From Rosellinia necatrix (taxonomy: Eukaryota; Ascomycota; Sordariomycetes; Xylariales; Xylariaceae), in the NCBI GenBank assembly GCA_021209875.1, contig JAGYVD010000001.1, positions 3,658,001-3,722,000 of the forward strand: DNA of 64,000 bases, read 5' to 3'. The notes beneath the pieces were generated by a model that was not told where the DNA came from, ran no database searches, and was given only the letters and a program-made list of their open reading frames with translations. Shown here piece after piece: positions 21,933 to 34,761 of the stretch (positions within the stretch are counted from its first letter, which is position 1; each line of letters begins with the position of its first letter). Position numbers and translations under genes: made by a program.

Positions 21933-24621
21933 CAAAGTACCTAGGTAGGTTAGGTAGAGGGGCATGCCCTCCGTGATCCCCAGCTTCCAAGTTGGCCGTA
22001 CCTACCTACACTAGTGTGTGTTGGCCATTATGTGTCTTATCAGCCGAGTGAACCATGCGCCCTACCCGGTTTGTTACACACCATCACCCAGCCTTCTCTC
22101 AACTCTACCTCTCGTTGGCTGGCGAGTATCTGATCTCTTCTACAGACCTCGCCTCTTACCCCCCTGCCCCCCAATCTTCCCCTCTTGTGGCGGGATGAAA
22201 TAGTAATGACGATAATAAATAGCAATAATAATAATAATAACTCAATCAGACGTCGTCATTAATAATAATATAGATTCTAAGGCATAGGTGTTATCGCGTG
22301 GGGAATGTCAGTGATGCTAGTGATGCCAGCAATGCCAGTAATGCCGGTAATATCAGTAATATCAGTTACAAGTGACCCAGTACCTACCTACCTACTTTTC
22401 CAGGTATCTACTTATAGGGCCGGTTATCGTCAGACGTTGATAACGTTCAACTACCACGGCTGGAAGTAACTGCCCGGCTCTGCCTGGGTAAAAAAAGGCA
22501 AGTGATAGGTAGGTAGGTACAGATAACTAAGTATAGGTAACTACACCTGGGCAGCTCGTACCTTTACCTACTTGTAAGGCACGGCTGCTCCAGCTCCAGC
22601 TACGGCTACATAGTAATATGCACACACGCATGCACTGCATGCATATGTACTTGCATCACACATGCTATACTCCGCGTTGCTGACCTCCTGACTATAACAA
22701 ATAGAACAACCGCTGATAGCTCTTCTCCCCTCTGCCTCCTTATAGACATGTCATGCAGCACACTATATTCCCCGGCTTTTGTCTACAGCAGCTGTTGGGA
22801 GCCTTGGGAGTAATGCCGATACATACCTGTGATTAGGCAGATCCTTGCTTGCTTTTGATATTATTCCCTTTTTTTTTTTTTTAAAAAAAAAAAATTTAAT
22901 CAATTTTTTTTTCTTCTTCCCTGTCTTGTGTACTTATATATTTCTCACTTTGCACAAGTCCCACCAGCAAGCGACAAAAGCTGTGTCAGACCAGGGAGTC
23001 TCTCTCATTTGTCGCTAGCGTACCTAGTTCACCCCAACTCTATCGCGCAATTCCTCTGTGCGCGGGCCATAGAGCATCCACTATGTAGGACAGCTGTCGT
23101 CTGCAAATGTGCCAGGCTACCTAGATGATCCCCACTTTGTATTCTGTCCACGTACTCTAGGCTGGCGCTGTGAGGCATGTCGGTGGGCCGGGTAACCCGT
23201 ACTTACCTACCTGGGACAAAGACTTCTGGCTTCTAGCCCTGCCCGACGACCCCCGCCCTGCCCTGCCAGCCTGCCCTGCCTCAGCGGGCCCTGCCCTGTC
23301 CTGGCCAAGGTAGGTACCTTACCTAGCGTAGTTATATGGGCTGTCCGGTGCGCGCGCCTGCCTGCCCTGCACAGCTGCCCGGTGCTGCTTGGTGCTGCTT
23401 GGTACCTACCTAGGGTACTTTAGCACACACCTACAAGTACGCACACCACGCTAGCCTACCTGCCTAGGTACCTACCTGCGGTACCAGGCAACTCGAACCC
23501 AGCCAGCAGCTGTACCCAGATAACAGGTAGGTACCAAGAGCGAGGTGCAGTCGCAGCAGAATGGAGCCCCAGGCTCGGTGGAGTACCCCTTAGCTCGCCC
23601 TCTCGCAAGCTGGGTGTTTTCGCGGTGTTGTCTACTTTGTCCATCGCCTACTTACCTAGTACAACCTAGCCTAGCGACACCTCCAGTACCGACGCTATCT
23701 CTTTTTGTCCATCTACCGCCGCCGGCTACGACCCACCATCTAGCTGTCTGAGGTCTTCTCTGCCCTCGCCAGTCGTGACGGCCGAAGTGGTAGCAGCTAT
23801 TAGCCAATTCGCCCTCGTCCGTTGTCGTCTGTCGTCCGTCGCCCGTCGTCTTCCCTCGTTTCGATCTCTCTTCTTTCCCTCCCCTGACACCTGAAGTCTG
23901 CCCTCTGCCGTCTGCGACCTCCCTAATTAATTCCCACCGAGGCCGCGGCTATCTACCCCATCCCATTCAGCCCGCCGTCCCTCGACCAGGATAGCCCAGC
24001 TGGTCTAGGTTCATGCTCACTCTCTCCGCGTCCACGTCAAAAACCTTGACCAGCCGAAGTTCCCCAGCCTGTCATTGGCCCGTGTTGGGCATGGGGAGCA
24101 TTTGACCCCGAGGGCAATCTGATATCTTTTTTGCCTTCGTCTGGTGTTGTTGGACTCCAGCCCTAAATTCCGAGACCGTGGAATTTATTATTACTATTGT
24201 TATTTTTTCAGTTTTTTTCTTTTCTTTCTTTTTTTTTTTTTTGCCCCTTGCCCCTACCCTCGTAAGCCGCATTTGATGTCTTTAGATAGAGTACATTTGG
24301 GACGCGAGAGTGAGAGTGTGCTCGGCGAGGCGGAGAGTCCGGAAGCCACCAACGAGTCCATCCGCGGGCCGCAACCGCCCGGAATAGCGGCCTAAGCATT
24401 TTTTTCGCCACGCAGACGGCTGGTGAGAGGCTTTTCGGCACCGCCCCAAACGGCCCGGGTACACTTGTGACGGCAAGGCCAGTACGGAATAGACCGGGGG
24501 AAGGAAAGACAGGAAAAGGAAAAAGAAAGAGGCAGGAGAAAGGCAAATTCGCAGGGGAATAAAAAAAAAAAAAAAAGGAAAAAGAGGGAGAGAAGCATAA
24601 AATAAAAGACTGTGAAGTAGG
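21933..24621. other. Gene-poor tract, part 3, and leader of the zinc-finger gene
   Basis: No gene recognised. TACCTAGGTA words are frequent at 21935-22010, 22380-22400 and 23190-23480. There is a T14-A12 palindromic run (22869-22894). From about 23690 the DNA becomes pyrimidine-rich with CCGTCGTC-type repeats, T-rich runs and then an A-rich block just before 24622; this looks like the promoter and long leader of the next gene. Confidence 0.5.
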
Positions 24622-27600
24622 ATGGCCGCAGACCCTTTTGAGCCGCGACAAGATCGTCGCGGCTCCATCTTGGATACCCGGGAGACTTCGGTGGCGGCGC
24701 CCGGCTTCGACCCGTCCTTGGACCCCACGATCCGACGGCTTTTTGAGCAGCAAGCTGAAATCCAGGTGAAACTGGCCGCGCTGCTCCCAACCAGATATAT
24801 GCCTAATGGCCGGCTTGAACTAGACATGCTTCGATATAAGCTCCGCGCCCTCGAGGCATATGCGCGTAGTCAAAGTATGTCCTTCCCGCCCTTGTTTTAT
24901 TTTTAGTTCATTCTTATTTTCTTCTTCTCTTTGTCTCGTTCTTCTCCGGTTACACAGATGGATGCATCATCGTATCACGCACTAGTTTTGTGGCACTGAC
25001 GAGGGAAATCTGCCAAGACTTAACGGGCAGTGTTCCTGTTCTTTGTGAGGTTGAGGAGGCTCGATCACTTCAGTACCAATGCGAATGTATCGAGAGCTAC
25101 CTAATTGACGAAGGTACGTGGTCGCATTGCCATAGTTCGGCGCTTGAACTACATCTCATACCACATCAATAGGCCTCGACCTTTATGACGCAAGATTTCT
25201 CGATGTCCTGGGGCTTCCTGCTCACGGCGACGCCCCTCCGGGTTATGGTATGTGGTTGGATCAGAATATTTCATATTACGATCCCGTCTTCCGGGGATGG
25301 AGAACAAGGAGTTCTGTGCCCCTGATCTCAAGGCGTCAGGTTTCTTTCAAATGTTGGAACGATCGGTGCATACACCAGATTTACGGATTTTCAACTGCTG
25401 AGGAGAGAGATGAGCATATGAAGCGGCATATAAAACCTCCCAAGTTGGAATCGGGGCCACCAGTTAGTAACGTGTTGCCACGCACATTCTCCGATCAATC
25501 CCAACCCAGAGTCTTTGGCGCAGACCACCTCAAACAGGGCTCTCCTGCTCCTTTACCACATCTGTCGGTCCCGTCGGCGTTACCGGGGTTAGGCGCGTTG
25601 AGCCATCCGAGGGATCGTCGAGGCTCTGTCCCAGGTTATCCATCCACAAATGAATACGCTCAACACCGAGGCTCATTACAAATAGAGGCTGAGGTTGACC
25701 CGATGCTTCCACCGCTTAAACGAAGTAGGGTCGGTCATTCCAGATTAGAGTCTATTGGAGAATTAAGACTCCCTCGAGACGTCGCGCCTTGTCTTCGCTG
25801 CAAGGTCCAGGCCAAACCAGTAAGCCGGTTGTCCCTACTGATGACATCCAGCGCAGGCTGACAGGTTGCAGTGCGATTCGCGAGACGATTGTATATTCTG
25901 CTCGGAGGTGTCCAGGTCTGGTGGCGAGGAGTTATGGGCTGTACTCGGGTGTCACCGTGGCCCCCTGACCAACCTAGCCGATTATATGCTGCCAGGTACG
26001 CTCTCCGTTTGGCACGGGCACGGATATACCCCCTAACTAGAAAACAGAAGCTCTTTCCCCGAGACAAACGCATACCCCCGTCACATCGCCAATGGCTAGA
26101 CGGCGGAATATGAATGAATACCTCGAGAGAACATACCTTGTTGGTCAAAGTATGGTCGAGCTTGTGAAAACTCATCTCGATTTTAATGACGGCTTCTGGT
26201 GGACCGAGGATCTGGCGACTTTACCTATGCCAAACCCTACGCTGGCAACCTATTCGAAAGAGCCGAAGGACTTTCCGCCTCCTGTCCTAAAAGTGCTCGC
26301 TGCCAGCTGGAATACTGAAGGAGTTCCCTTCCAATTTTGGGAACTATTTAGGCTAACAGGCTTCATGTCCGAGAGCAGGGAGTCTGAAGCCGTACAATAT
26401 CCGGTTTTGTACCGCGCTAAACTACTACTCCGAGAGATACTTTTCTACGATTTACAACAACCCGAACCGTCAATACGAACGGAAGTTAATGTTTCCAATG
26501 CCCAACTTCTCCCCGACGATATGGACTACGATAGCCGTACGCGACTGATCTATAACTGCATGTCTCAATTCCTGCAGTCCTTCGAGGGTGTGACAATGCG
26601 AAGAGCCATGTCAGAACCCAAGAGCTGGCTAGCTGTTTTTATTTCCCTGTGCATATTTAGCGTTGTGAGGACGATTCTAGCGGATCTGATTTCGACCCCA
26701 TCACGAACTATTCCCGCCCAGGCTCAGAACGGATTGCCCATATCTGGGGGCGCTCTAGCGATGCATAGCGTTTACAAGGCACTTGTCCACGTGTTCGCGT
26801 GGTCTACTCCGATGATTCTTGATAGCCCGGTCTTGGAAATGGATGTGAACGACCGAGCTCTATTTGGCTCAACACTATCAGCCATTCGGAAAGAGGATTG
26901 GGGAACATGGGGTATCCATTCGACTAAGGATTTCTTATTAGAACTTGGAAGCGGATATTTGGTCGACAATGTGGGATTCAACGGTTTCTTTCGACAGCGA
27001 ACACCCATATATCGTCATATTTCGTATACTCAACCAGCAGCCGTTGGTGAGACGGGGGAGCCGCGTAGATCCATCTCCGAATGGCGACCGATAGACCCTT
27101 GGGCGAACAAAAGTGACCAGGATCTGCTACCATCTGCCTTCGGACTACAACATGAAAGGCGGCACACTGTGGCGGAAAGCCCCGCCTTCACCCGCGCCAT
27201 TTCTCGAGGTCTCAGTTCCCCTACGAAGCTAAGAACATCATATCAACGCCCACCTCTCCGGAGGGTGTATTGCTCCAAATGCAACGAATACCCAGAAGGC
27301 TTCCGCGGCGAACACGAACTTCGGAGGCACACTGATGCTAAGCATGCCGCCCTGGTAAAGAGATGGGTCTGCACCGAACCACCCAGCCCGAGCCCGAACG
27401 CACCCCAGCCGCTCATCCCATTGTCTAAATGTAAAGCGTGCGTCACTCAGAAAAAATACGGCGCCTACTATAACGCTGCAGCTCATCTACGCCGTGCGCA
27501 CTTTCATCCTCACCGGAGTGGCAAGGCAAGTGGTGACTGGCCTCCAATGTCAATTTTGAAGGATTGGATGCGGGAGGTGAGGCAATCAATTGATATTAAC

Positions 27601-28446
27601 GAGAATGAGAGCTCAAGCGGGGAGGATGAAAACGAGGTTCGGATGATCGAAGAGTATACGCTGCCTCGACAGCCCTCGTTCCTAGAGGCTCCGAGGTTGG
27701 CTCCGGCACCGCCTCAAGGGCCCATACTGGCGCCATCGGTCCCACCGTCAATGGAAACGGTTCAGAGCAGTCCCGGCATATCCAAGGCTGAGGATAACCG
27801 AAACCGCTGCCCACATCCCGACTGCGGCCGGGTGTTCAAGGACCTAGCGGCACACATGCTTACGCACCAGGAAGAACGGCCAGAAAAATGTCCGATAGAG
27901 ACGTGCGAATACCATACCAAGGGGTTTGCTCGTAAGTATGATAAGAATCGGCATGCTCTTACACATTATAAAGGGACAATGGTCTGTCCATTCTGTCCGG
28001 GCCCGGGAACGGCATATGAGAAAGCGTTTAATCGCGCCGATGTCTTCAAGCGGCACCTAACCGCCGTGCACAACGTCGAGCAAACACCCCCTAATAGCCG
28101 GAAAATGATCATCACCGGGGGTAGCTCTCGTAACGGCGGTGATGCTAAATGCTCCATCTGTCAAACGCGATTTTCTACGGCCCAGGAATTCTATGAGCAT
28201 TTGGATGACTGCGTCCTCAATGTTATCGTCCCAACGACCCCTAAAGCCTTGAGAGACCAGACGTCCACGCCCCAAAAGGGTGATCAGAAGCATATCGTAG
28301 CCAACATGAGTGAGGGCGATGAGAAGAGCGACTTTCTTACTGGCCGCGATACGAGAAGCGCCGAAGCAAGTTCTGCCGCCGAGTCGGCGGAGCACGCAAG
28401 GGGGAAGACGGAAAAGATGGAAGTGGACTCAGATAGCGGCGACTGA
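24622..28446 (+). CDS. Large fungal zinc-finger protein (C2H2 plus Cys-rich motif)
   Basis: Five exons: 24622-24874, 24958-25113, 25173-25819, 25872-25995 and 26048-28446; all phases agree, 1,192 aa. The N-terminus is FEQQAEIQVKLAALLP followed by CIIVSRTSF. A finger-like FKCWNDRCIHQIYGF...RDEHMKRH lies near residues 165-195. A cysteine cluster CLRC-x6-C-x5-CIFC at about 345-365 is rebuilt across the third intron and resembles the first half of a Zn2Cys6 domain. Further on are CSKCNEYPEGFRGEHELRRH and a run of C2H2 fingers (CPHPDCGRVFKDLAAHMLTH, CPIETCEYHTKGFARKYDKNRH, CPFCPGPG...FKRHLTAVH), then a last CSICQTRFSTAQEFYEHLDDC. The tail is acidic and Ser-rich. It is probably a nuclear transcription regulator; its targets are unknown. 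Its 3' end converges on the kinesin gene. Confidence 0.85.
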
Positions 28447-29911
28447 AATGGCGGTTTGTGACTAAATTATATTTATACCTCATCACACGATGAAGATGCT
28501 CATATGAACGCATACGCCTAGGCCGCTTCTTCGTCATTGTGTGGGGAGAAGAGGCGGAGCGTTGCGAAGTGAGAGGAGTCATGAAGGGGAGAGGCTGTAT
28601 GTCTGTATACGTTTCACGAGTGGTTTTGGGCAGATGGATGAACAGACGAGCGTGCGAGCAAGCAAGCGATCTACATGTAAGAGTGGGCATCAGACGACGT
28701 GTGAACTATTTAGTTCCTGCTCATTATCATTGTGCATATACCCTAGATACCTCTCATCGTGCGTTTCCCCCTAAATCTATTTGCAAGTTAGGGGAGAGAA
28801 TTCCTAATTGAGAAACCCCTCTCTTCTTCACTTCTTGATGCCGTACTTCATCCATGCTACGTGCTATAGACCGGGAGAGCTAGGGGTGGAAAGGGGCTCA
28901 TTTGAACGACTGATGTAAGAGTGGAGGGTCGAGTCGGGGTTCCCCTGGTCCCGCTTGCATTGTACAAAACGGGATGGAAGACATCGAAAGATGGGTGTGT
29001 TGCCTCCATCCCAGGTCTGCATTGAAGTATATGCATTACGTGCAGATATAATACTTGCTTGTAGTGTATGCACTTCGTAGCATTTTTCTTTCCTCCTAGA
29101 TGAGCCTTGCTAAGTATGTCGATTTTAGGCATTAGTTGACGTCTCGGCATGCAGCGTCCAGATCCCCCCTCTTCTAAGATTGCTTATCACGCCGTGGGCT
29201 ACAGCTGTTATTCGCCTTCAGTGCGCTGCACCACTCTTCGCGACATCCACCCCCCCACCCCATCCCCATCAATACCGAAACCAATGACCAGGTGAGTGGA
29301 TAGGCATAACGACACTTGGTGTAACGATAACGAAGAGCCCGCTGGCACGACTAATCCGAGGGCATCACTGATACGGGAAATCGAAGGCTCGGGTGGTGGA
29401 ACAAACTGGGTATACTATGAAGTTTGAGCCTTTCTATTTAACGGCATGCTATTCACTTTAGATGATTCTTTCTACCCATACAATCCATTATGACAAGGCC
29501 AACGTAGTCCTCATTGCGGCCTAGTAATCAAACTCAGCGTTCCCGATATATGCGTGTAGGTATGCACCCATTCCGTTGACATTTTTAGGGGGTGTGGGGA
29601 ACACAGTGAAGCGTATCGCATTACCCATTCATGGTCCCGTTTAGATTCGCCTTCTGCTCTACACCCGCTCGACGAATCTAAGGGACATGTCGTGATCTTA
29701 TAGTTATCTATCTTGTAACCAGTCGAGAAAACACCCGACGATTCTTCCCCTGTATAGCTGGCGTGGGAAAGCTTGTAGTCGTCAGTGCCAGCATTGGGCA
29801 ACAAAAGAAATACGAGTAGTGGGGTATAGTATTTCTGTGACCGCAAGCCGTTTGCGTCTCGGTTTGCTCCTGGGGACGTTTAAGGTCCCGGGGTAATTAT
29901 TACCCATCGCT
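28447..29911. other. Intergenic between convergent zinc-finger and kinesin genes
   Basis: Should contain both 3' UTRs. Short frames at 28337-28811 and 29511-29846 show no motif. No repeat longer than a few units was seen. Confidence 0.55.
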
Positions 29912-32851
29912 TCATTTCTGGAAGAACCAGCTGCTTCTCTTACCCGCATTGCCTTCGTTCTGCAGATTGGTGATGGTGGGAACCTGGGCGGGCGCTTCAC
30001 CGCCACCTCCTCGGAGCGGCTTTGCAATACGGCTGCCTGCATTGGCGAAGCTGAAGCTACCGGCACCAGATGCCGCATTGAGGCCACGAGTGGAGCCTGC
30101 TTTGGCTGCTTCTAATCGCTCCTTCACAGCCGTGAGCTGAGTTTCAAACCTATGGCACCTATTAGTACGTGTCGCCTTTTCGGAGCTGTAAGGGGAACAA
30201 ACCGATGGTTTGCCGCGGTTAGCTTGTCTTGGCTATCTTGCAGCAAGCCCTCTAAACTCGAGATACGTTCATTCCTAGCAATGAGCTTTCTCTCGGCGAT
30301 GGCCACTTCTTTCTTGAGACTACTGTTTTGCTCTACGAGTTGGCGTTGAACTTGGGTCAGTTGCTCGAGATTACGCTCCAGGAACGCCATCTTCTTCTGC
30401 TGCGCACGATTGTTCGAGGATCGCAGAACGTTATTGTACTGCTCTCGGGTTTCGTCAAGCGAGATTTCGAGCTCAACGACACGCTCGCATCGATTTTGTA
30501 GATCTCGCATCAGACTCTTCTTCATCACGTCAAACTCGGCAATCTGTTGTTGAATAGTCTTGCCATTCGCAAGGCCAGGCGCCGCCACGGTCCCTGACTT
30601 GATGCGAGATTGTAACTCGTCGATCAGGGTCTTCATTCGAGCATTCTCCGTAGATTTTTGGGCAATATCTGCCTTGAGTTCATCAACTAGCTCCATCTGT
30701 GTGGTCTGCTTGTTGGCGTATGCTTTCTGTAGTCGATCTTTGACCTCTTCAATATCGGCATCTCCAAGGTTGCGGGTGAGTAGGTCTTCATACTCCTGCT
30801 GCAACGTCTCTAGGCGGTTCTCTAGTTCTATTCGCCGGCGTGCTTCGGCATCGCCGGAAACGCCACTGTACAGCGAAAGCTCTGCTTGCCGGACGATACC
30901 CTGTGTCTCTACAAGCTTTGCTTTGAGCTCCTGCAAATCCTCCGAGGGAATAGGGTTGCCCTCATAGCTCTGCTGGTATAGTGCCTCAACCTGTTCTATA
31001 GCGCTGGCAATGGATTGCTCATTTGCACTGAATATGTCACTGCCCAAGTCGAAACCGGCCATCATCTTAGCCATCTTTTCTGCTTTTTTTCTTTCCTTCT
31101 CATCTAGGACTGCGCTCGTCTCCTTTGCACTCATCTTCACGTCTAGGAGTTGTTGCTTGACTTCGTCTAGCTCCGAGGTAAGCTCAGAGTTTGCTTCCTT
31201 CAGGGCGTCCATAGTGATCTGGGCTTCTTTGCTCTCAAATGTCAAACGCTCTAGTTGCATCTTAGCCTCATTGACCTCTGTTGTCAACTTCTCGTTTTCC
31301 TTCCCCACCCTGCTATCATGCTCTTTGAGGAGTGTTAATTCATCCTTGGACTCTTGCATGGACTTCTCAGCGGCTACCACAGCAGACTCCTTCTCAGCTA
31401 GCTGATCTTGAAGTTCGTTTTCTCTTCGTAGAAACTCCTCTCTTTCGTCTTTGTCCATAGGAAGACTAGGGGTCCCAGCGCGTTCTGTCAACGCAGGCGT
31501 TCCCGAGCGGCTCTCCGGCACGAGCCTTGACGGTGTGGATGGCCGCACGCCTTTCGTGTTGTCGTGCTTAGCAATCGGAACGCCGTCTGATAACGGGGGC
31601 ACCCACCGGTCCTTTGGGACCGATTCGCCAGCACGCCAAAGCTGTACCTCGCCTTCCAGGGATGCGACATAATTCTCGAAGTTTGTGATATTCGACTTGG
31701 CCCTGACCAGCATAGCTTTGAGCTCTGCTGGGCTGAGTTCGGCATTGACCTTCGCTTTGTTCTTGATCGACTTAGCCCTCATACCAAACCGTAATGTACT
31801 CAGCGTCTCGGCGTCATTGTAACTACTTGGGGAGCAGTTAATGATCAACGTTGTTCTGCTGTTACCTCCCAGTGATTCTTGCAGGATTCTGGTTAGTTTG
31901 GAGTCACGATACGGGACGTGTGAAGATTTGCCATCTGTGAGAGCATTGATGACCATCCCCAGTGCACTCAAACTCTTGTTAATCTTCTTTGCCTCTTCAA
32001 GCGTCTGGCCACTTGCACCAGTCTTGCCAACCTTTTCGCTACCGGCAAGATCAACCAGAAAGAGTTGCCCGCTTTTCATCGAACCGGTTTCGAGATTCTT
32101 CTGTGTGACGGTGATGACAAAGATGGAATGCGAGCGGGAAGACTCTTGGTTCATGTTAGTCGCAGCGACGGCTCGAGCGTTACCACCCCTCTTCATGACC
32201 TCGAAGACCTCTTCTACACTTGAAACATATATCTCTAGAAGGCCCTTTACGTATACACCCCTGTTCTTCTCTTCGTGGACTGGTAGATTGTCATTTTGCG
32301 GTGCTAGCAGATCGCGGATACGCTCCATGTAGATTTCCATATAGCTAACCCGGACGGTATATTCGATGGTCGGGGGGCTTGACAGGATGCTGGTAAATAT
32401 TTGCTCGACGATGCGGGGCGTGATTCCCTTGCCATCTTCGTCTTCTATGCTGGTGCCCATCATGGTGTACGACTTTCCGGCGCCGGTCTGGCCGTAAGCG
32501 AAGACGGTCCCATTGTAGCCGTTGAGGATATCGTCCACGGTTGGTTTGATAGAGTAGTCAAAGATCTGATGCTGCTTCACCTTCATATCGAACACCCGGT
32601 CGAAGGTAAAGGCGCCGGCGGCTTCGGCCGACTACAGCGGGTCAGTTGAATAACCAACAAAAACGACCTCGAGGGGACCATAGGAGAGGGAAAGGGAGGG
32701 GGTAGGGGAGGAGGGGGAGGGGAGAGCGCACATTGATAGCACAAGTATCGTTGCCATCGAAGCTGACAATAGGCTCACCGCCTGATTCGAGCTCGATCCT
32801 GTTCTGCGGGCGGAAGCGGGCCACAACCTTGATGCTGTTTGCGCTCGACAT
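29912..32851 (-). CDS. kinA: Conventional kinesin heavy chain (kinesin-1)
   Basis: Three exons, complement 32732-32851, 30203-32631 and 29912-30149, 928 aa, the length known for the Neurospora conventional kinesin. It is a plus-end microtubule motor that carries vesicles, nuclei and dynein toward hyphal tips. The motor domain (about 1-330) begins SIKVVARFRPQNRIE and has P-loop GQTGAGKS (87-94), switch I NMNQESSRSHS and switch II LVDLAGSEKVGKTGA. A neck and long coiled-coil stalk fill about 330-860. The tail holds SRIAKPLRGG, the IAK autoinhibitory motif of kinesin-1. The first splice joins DTCAIN to SAEAAGAFTFDRVF; the last joins AANHR to FETQLTAVKERLEA. A purine-rich block lies just upstream of the start. 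The name follows Aspergillus usage (nkin in Neurospora). Confidence 0.96.
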
Positions 32852-34761
32852 GGCGGCGGCGGAGAGGGAGTGGGGGGGGCAAACGACGTGAAGGCGCGGG
32901 TATGCGCAGCGAGTGGCGGACGGCGTGCGGCCTGTGGGGGGTCGAGGGGTCAAGGAGGCGAGGGAAGTGGGAGGAGGAGGAGGGGGAAGGGGAGGAGGAG
33001 GAGGAGGAGAAGGAGGGAGGTGTGTGACAAGCAGTAAGTAATGAGAGGTGGGATGTGGATGCTGGATGCTGGATGCCGGCTGCGGGAGACGGGATGCGGG
33101 ATGCGGCAACGCCAGAGGCAAGAGGCGAGAGGACCGATAGAGCAGAACAAACACGAGCAGTCCAAGCCTGGCTCTAGCTCATATTAGTAGACAGAGAGGT
33201 ACCGAACAGCCCGATGAAGCTATGTTGCACGACCTGCTCTGACACCGCTCAACCGCCTCGACGGCGAACAGGCCAAGATGATGTATGTATATACGTATGA
33301 TGCACCGTTGTTGGCCAGTAGCAAGGAAACAGGCCTGCTGCCGAGAACGAGAGAGGCACGGGGAGGACAGCCCAAGTATCTGGAGTCGCGTTTTAAAGTT
33401 GGAGGCGGCGTGTATGCTGTGCAGCTGGGTGATCAGCCGAGATTGACTGGCCGAGATGGACAGGCCGAGATGACTGGCTGGGAGGAAAGAGGTGCCGTGC
33501 CGTTATGCTGCTGCGCCAGGTGGGAAGGCAGGGTTGATACACGGTTTTTTTCTGGCCGGTGTCGACGATGGTGCCTGAACGACCCCTCCCTCAAGCTACC
33601 TGGGGACTAGCATGCCTAGGTAGCTTTAGTGCCTGTGCCCAGATCTTGTAGCGGTTATCTATGGCAGGTATGCTTGTAATCCTGTCTAGGCACTTTAGGT
33701 ACTAGACTACTTAGGTAAGTACTTATCTACTTTAAAACCCCCCTCCTCCCCCCCCCAACTTCCTACTCTACCTACTAGGTAGGTACTTACCTACCTAGGT
33801 TCCTAGGTAACTCACCTGGGTATGAGGTAAGGTGAGAAGGCGTAAACAAAAACCTATCTCAAACCACATGCCAGAAAAGATATTTGTTTGATATTAACAT
33901 AGCATACCTCAGGTAGATAGATACCAGTCCCTATGCTCCGCTTTGATACAAACGTAAACATAGAATTGTGCCGGTACATAGCTTACGCGTAAGATGGGTA
34001 ATAACTTCCAAGAAAACTTGGAAGGAATCAACAGCACATGAGGTACCCATTTCAGTTCTGGCTTCAGTTAGATAAGCTTCAGCAACTTACTCTGGATGGT
34101 TAGTTAATTAGAGAGGTACGCACTTATGCGATGCGTAGAGGTGTGTAGGTAGGTACTTACCTACTGCCTAAGTAGGTGACTTCCACAGTTACTATTAGCC
34201 ACATACATTATTAATCTTAAGTAACTAACTCCAGCTAACTGCATACTCACTATAACATTTACATACCCAAATACAAGTTGAACATACAGATTTGGCCAAG
34301 GAGTTGGTCGACCGAGCACTAAATTACGGAATTATGCAACTCGCATCTTCATGAGTTGCCAGCAAATCCATTCCACAAGAGAGCCCCACGGCATGAGTTG
34401 TGGGCAATATCAAATTACGCATACCATCGACGACCTGTAGGATATTCAAACTAGTCAATCAAGAGTATTTGTGATCAAACGCCGCCTCTATGCAAAGGAA
34501 ACAATACGAAGCAATAAATAGACAAGTACATAACAGGACGGTGTCCGCCCAGCAGTCATAAGCAGCGCAAACGCCAACCAAGCAGCCAACAAGAGGTCGC
34601 GGCGGTGACACATAGATGCTGTCCTGCCATGCCGCTCGTTTTCGCTCCAATAATGTATGCTTCCCCCCCCCTTCCTAAGCAGCCGAAACGCCAACTCCTG
34701 GTAGTGTGCTCCCGCTCCTAGGCAAGTGATCCGTCTAGCTCGAGCATCGACTGCTACGGAA
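32852..34761. other. Intergenic, kinesin promoter and UBC2 downstream side
   Basis: GGA-rich purine block (32960-33020) and short GGATGC-type repeats (33055-33100) next to the kinesin start. TACCTAGGTA words are dense at 33610-33830 and 34140-34180. No gene recognised. Confidence 0.55.

Noticed and set aside
23460..23530. Possible tRNA T-arm (GGGTTCGAGTT on the minus strand)
   Set aside because: No matching acceptor stem or A box around it; the T-stem does not pair properly.
13565..24621. Transposon or RIP-degraded element in the gene-poor tract
   Set aside because: No terminal repeats, no transposase or RT motif and no strong AT bias were seen; the repeats are simple.
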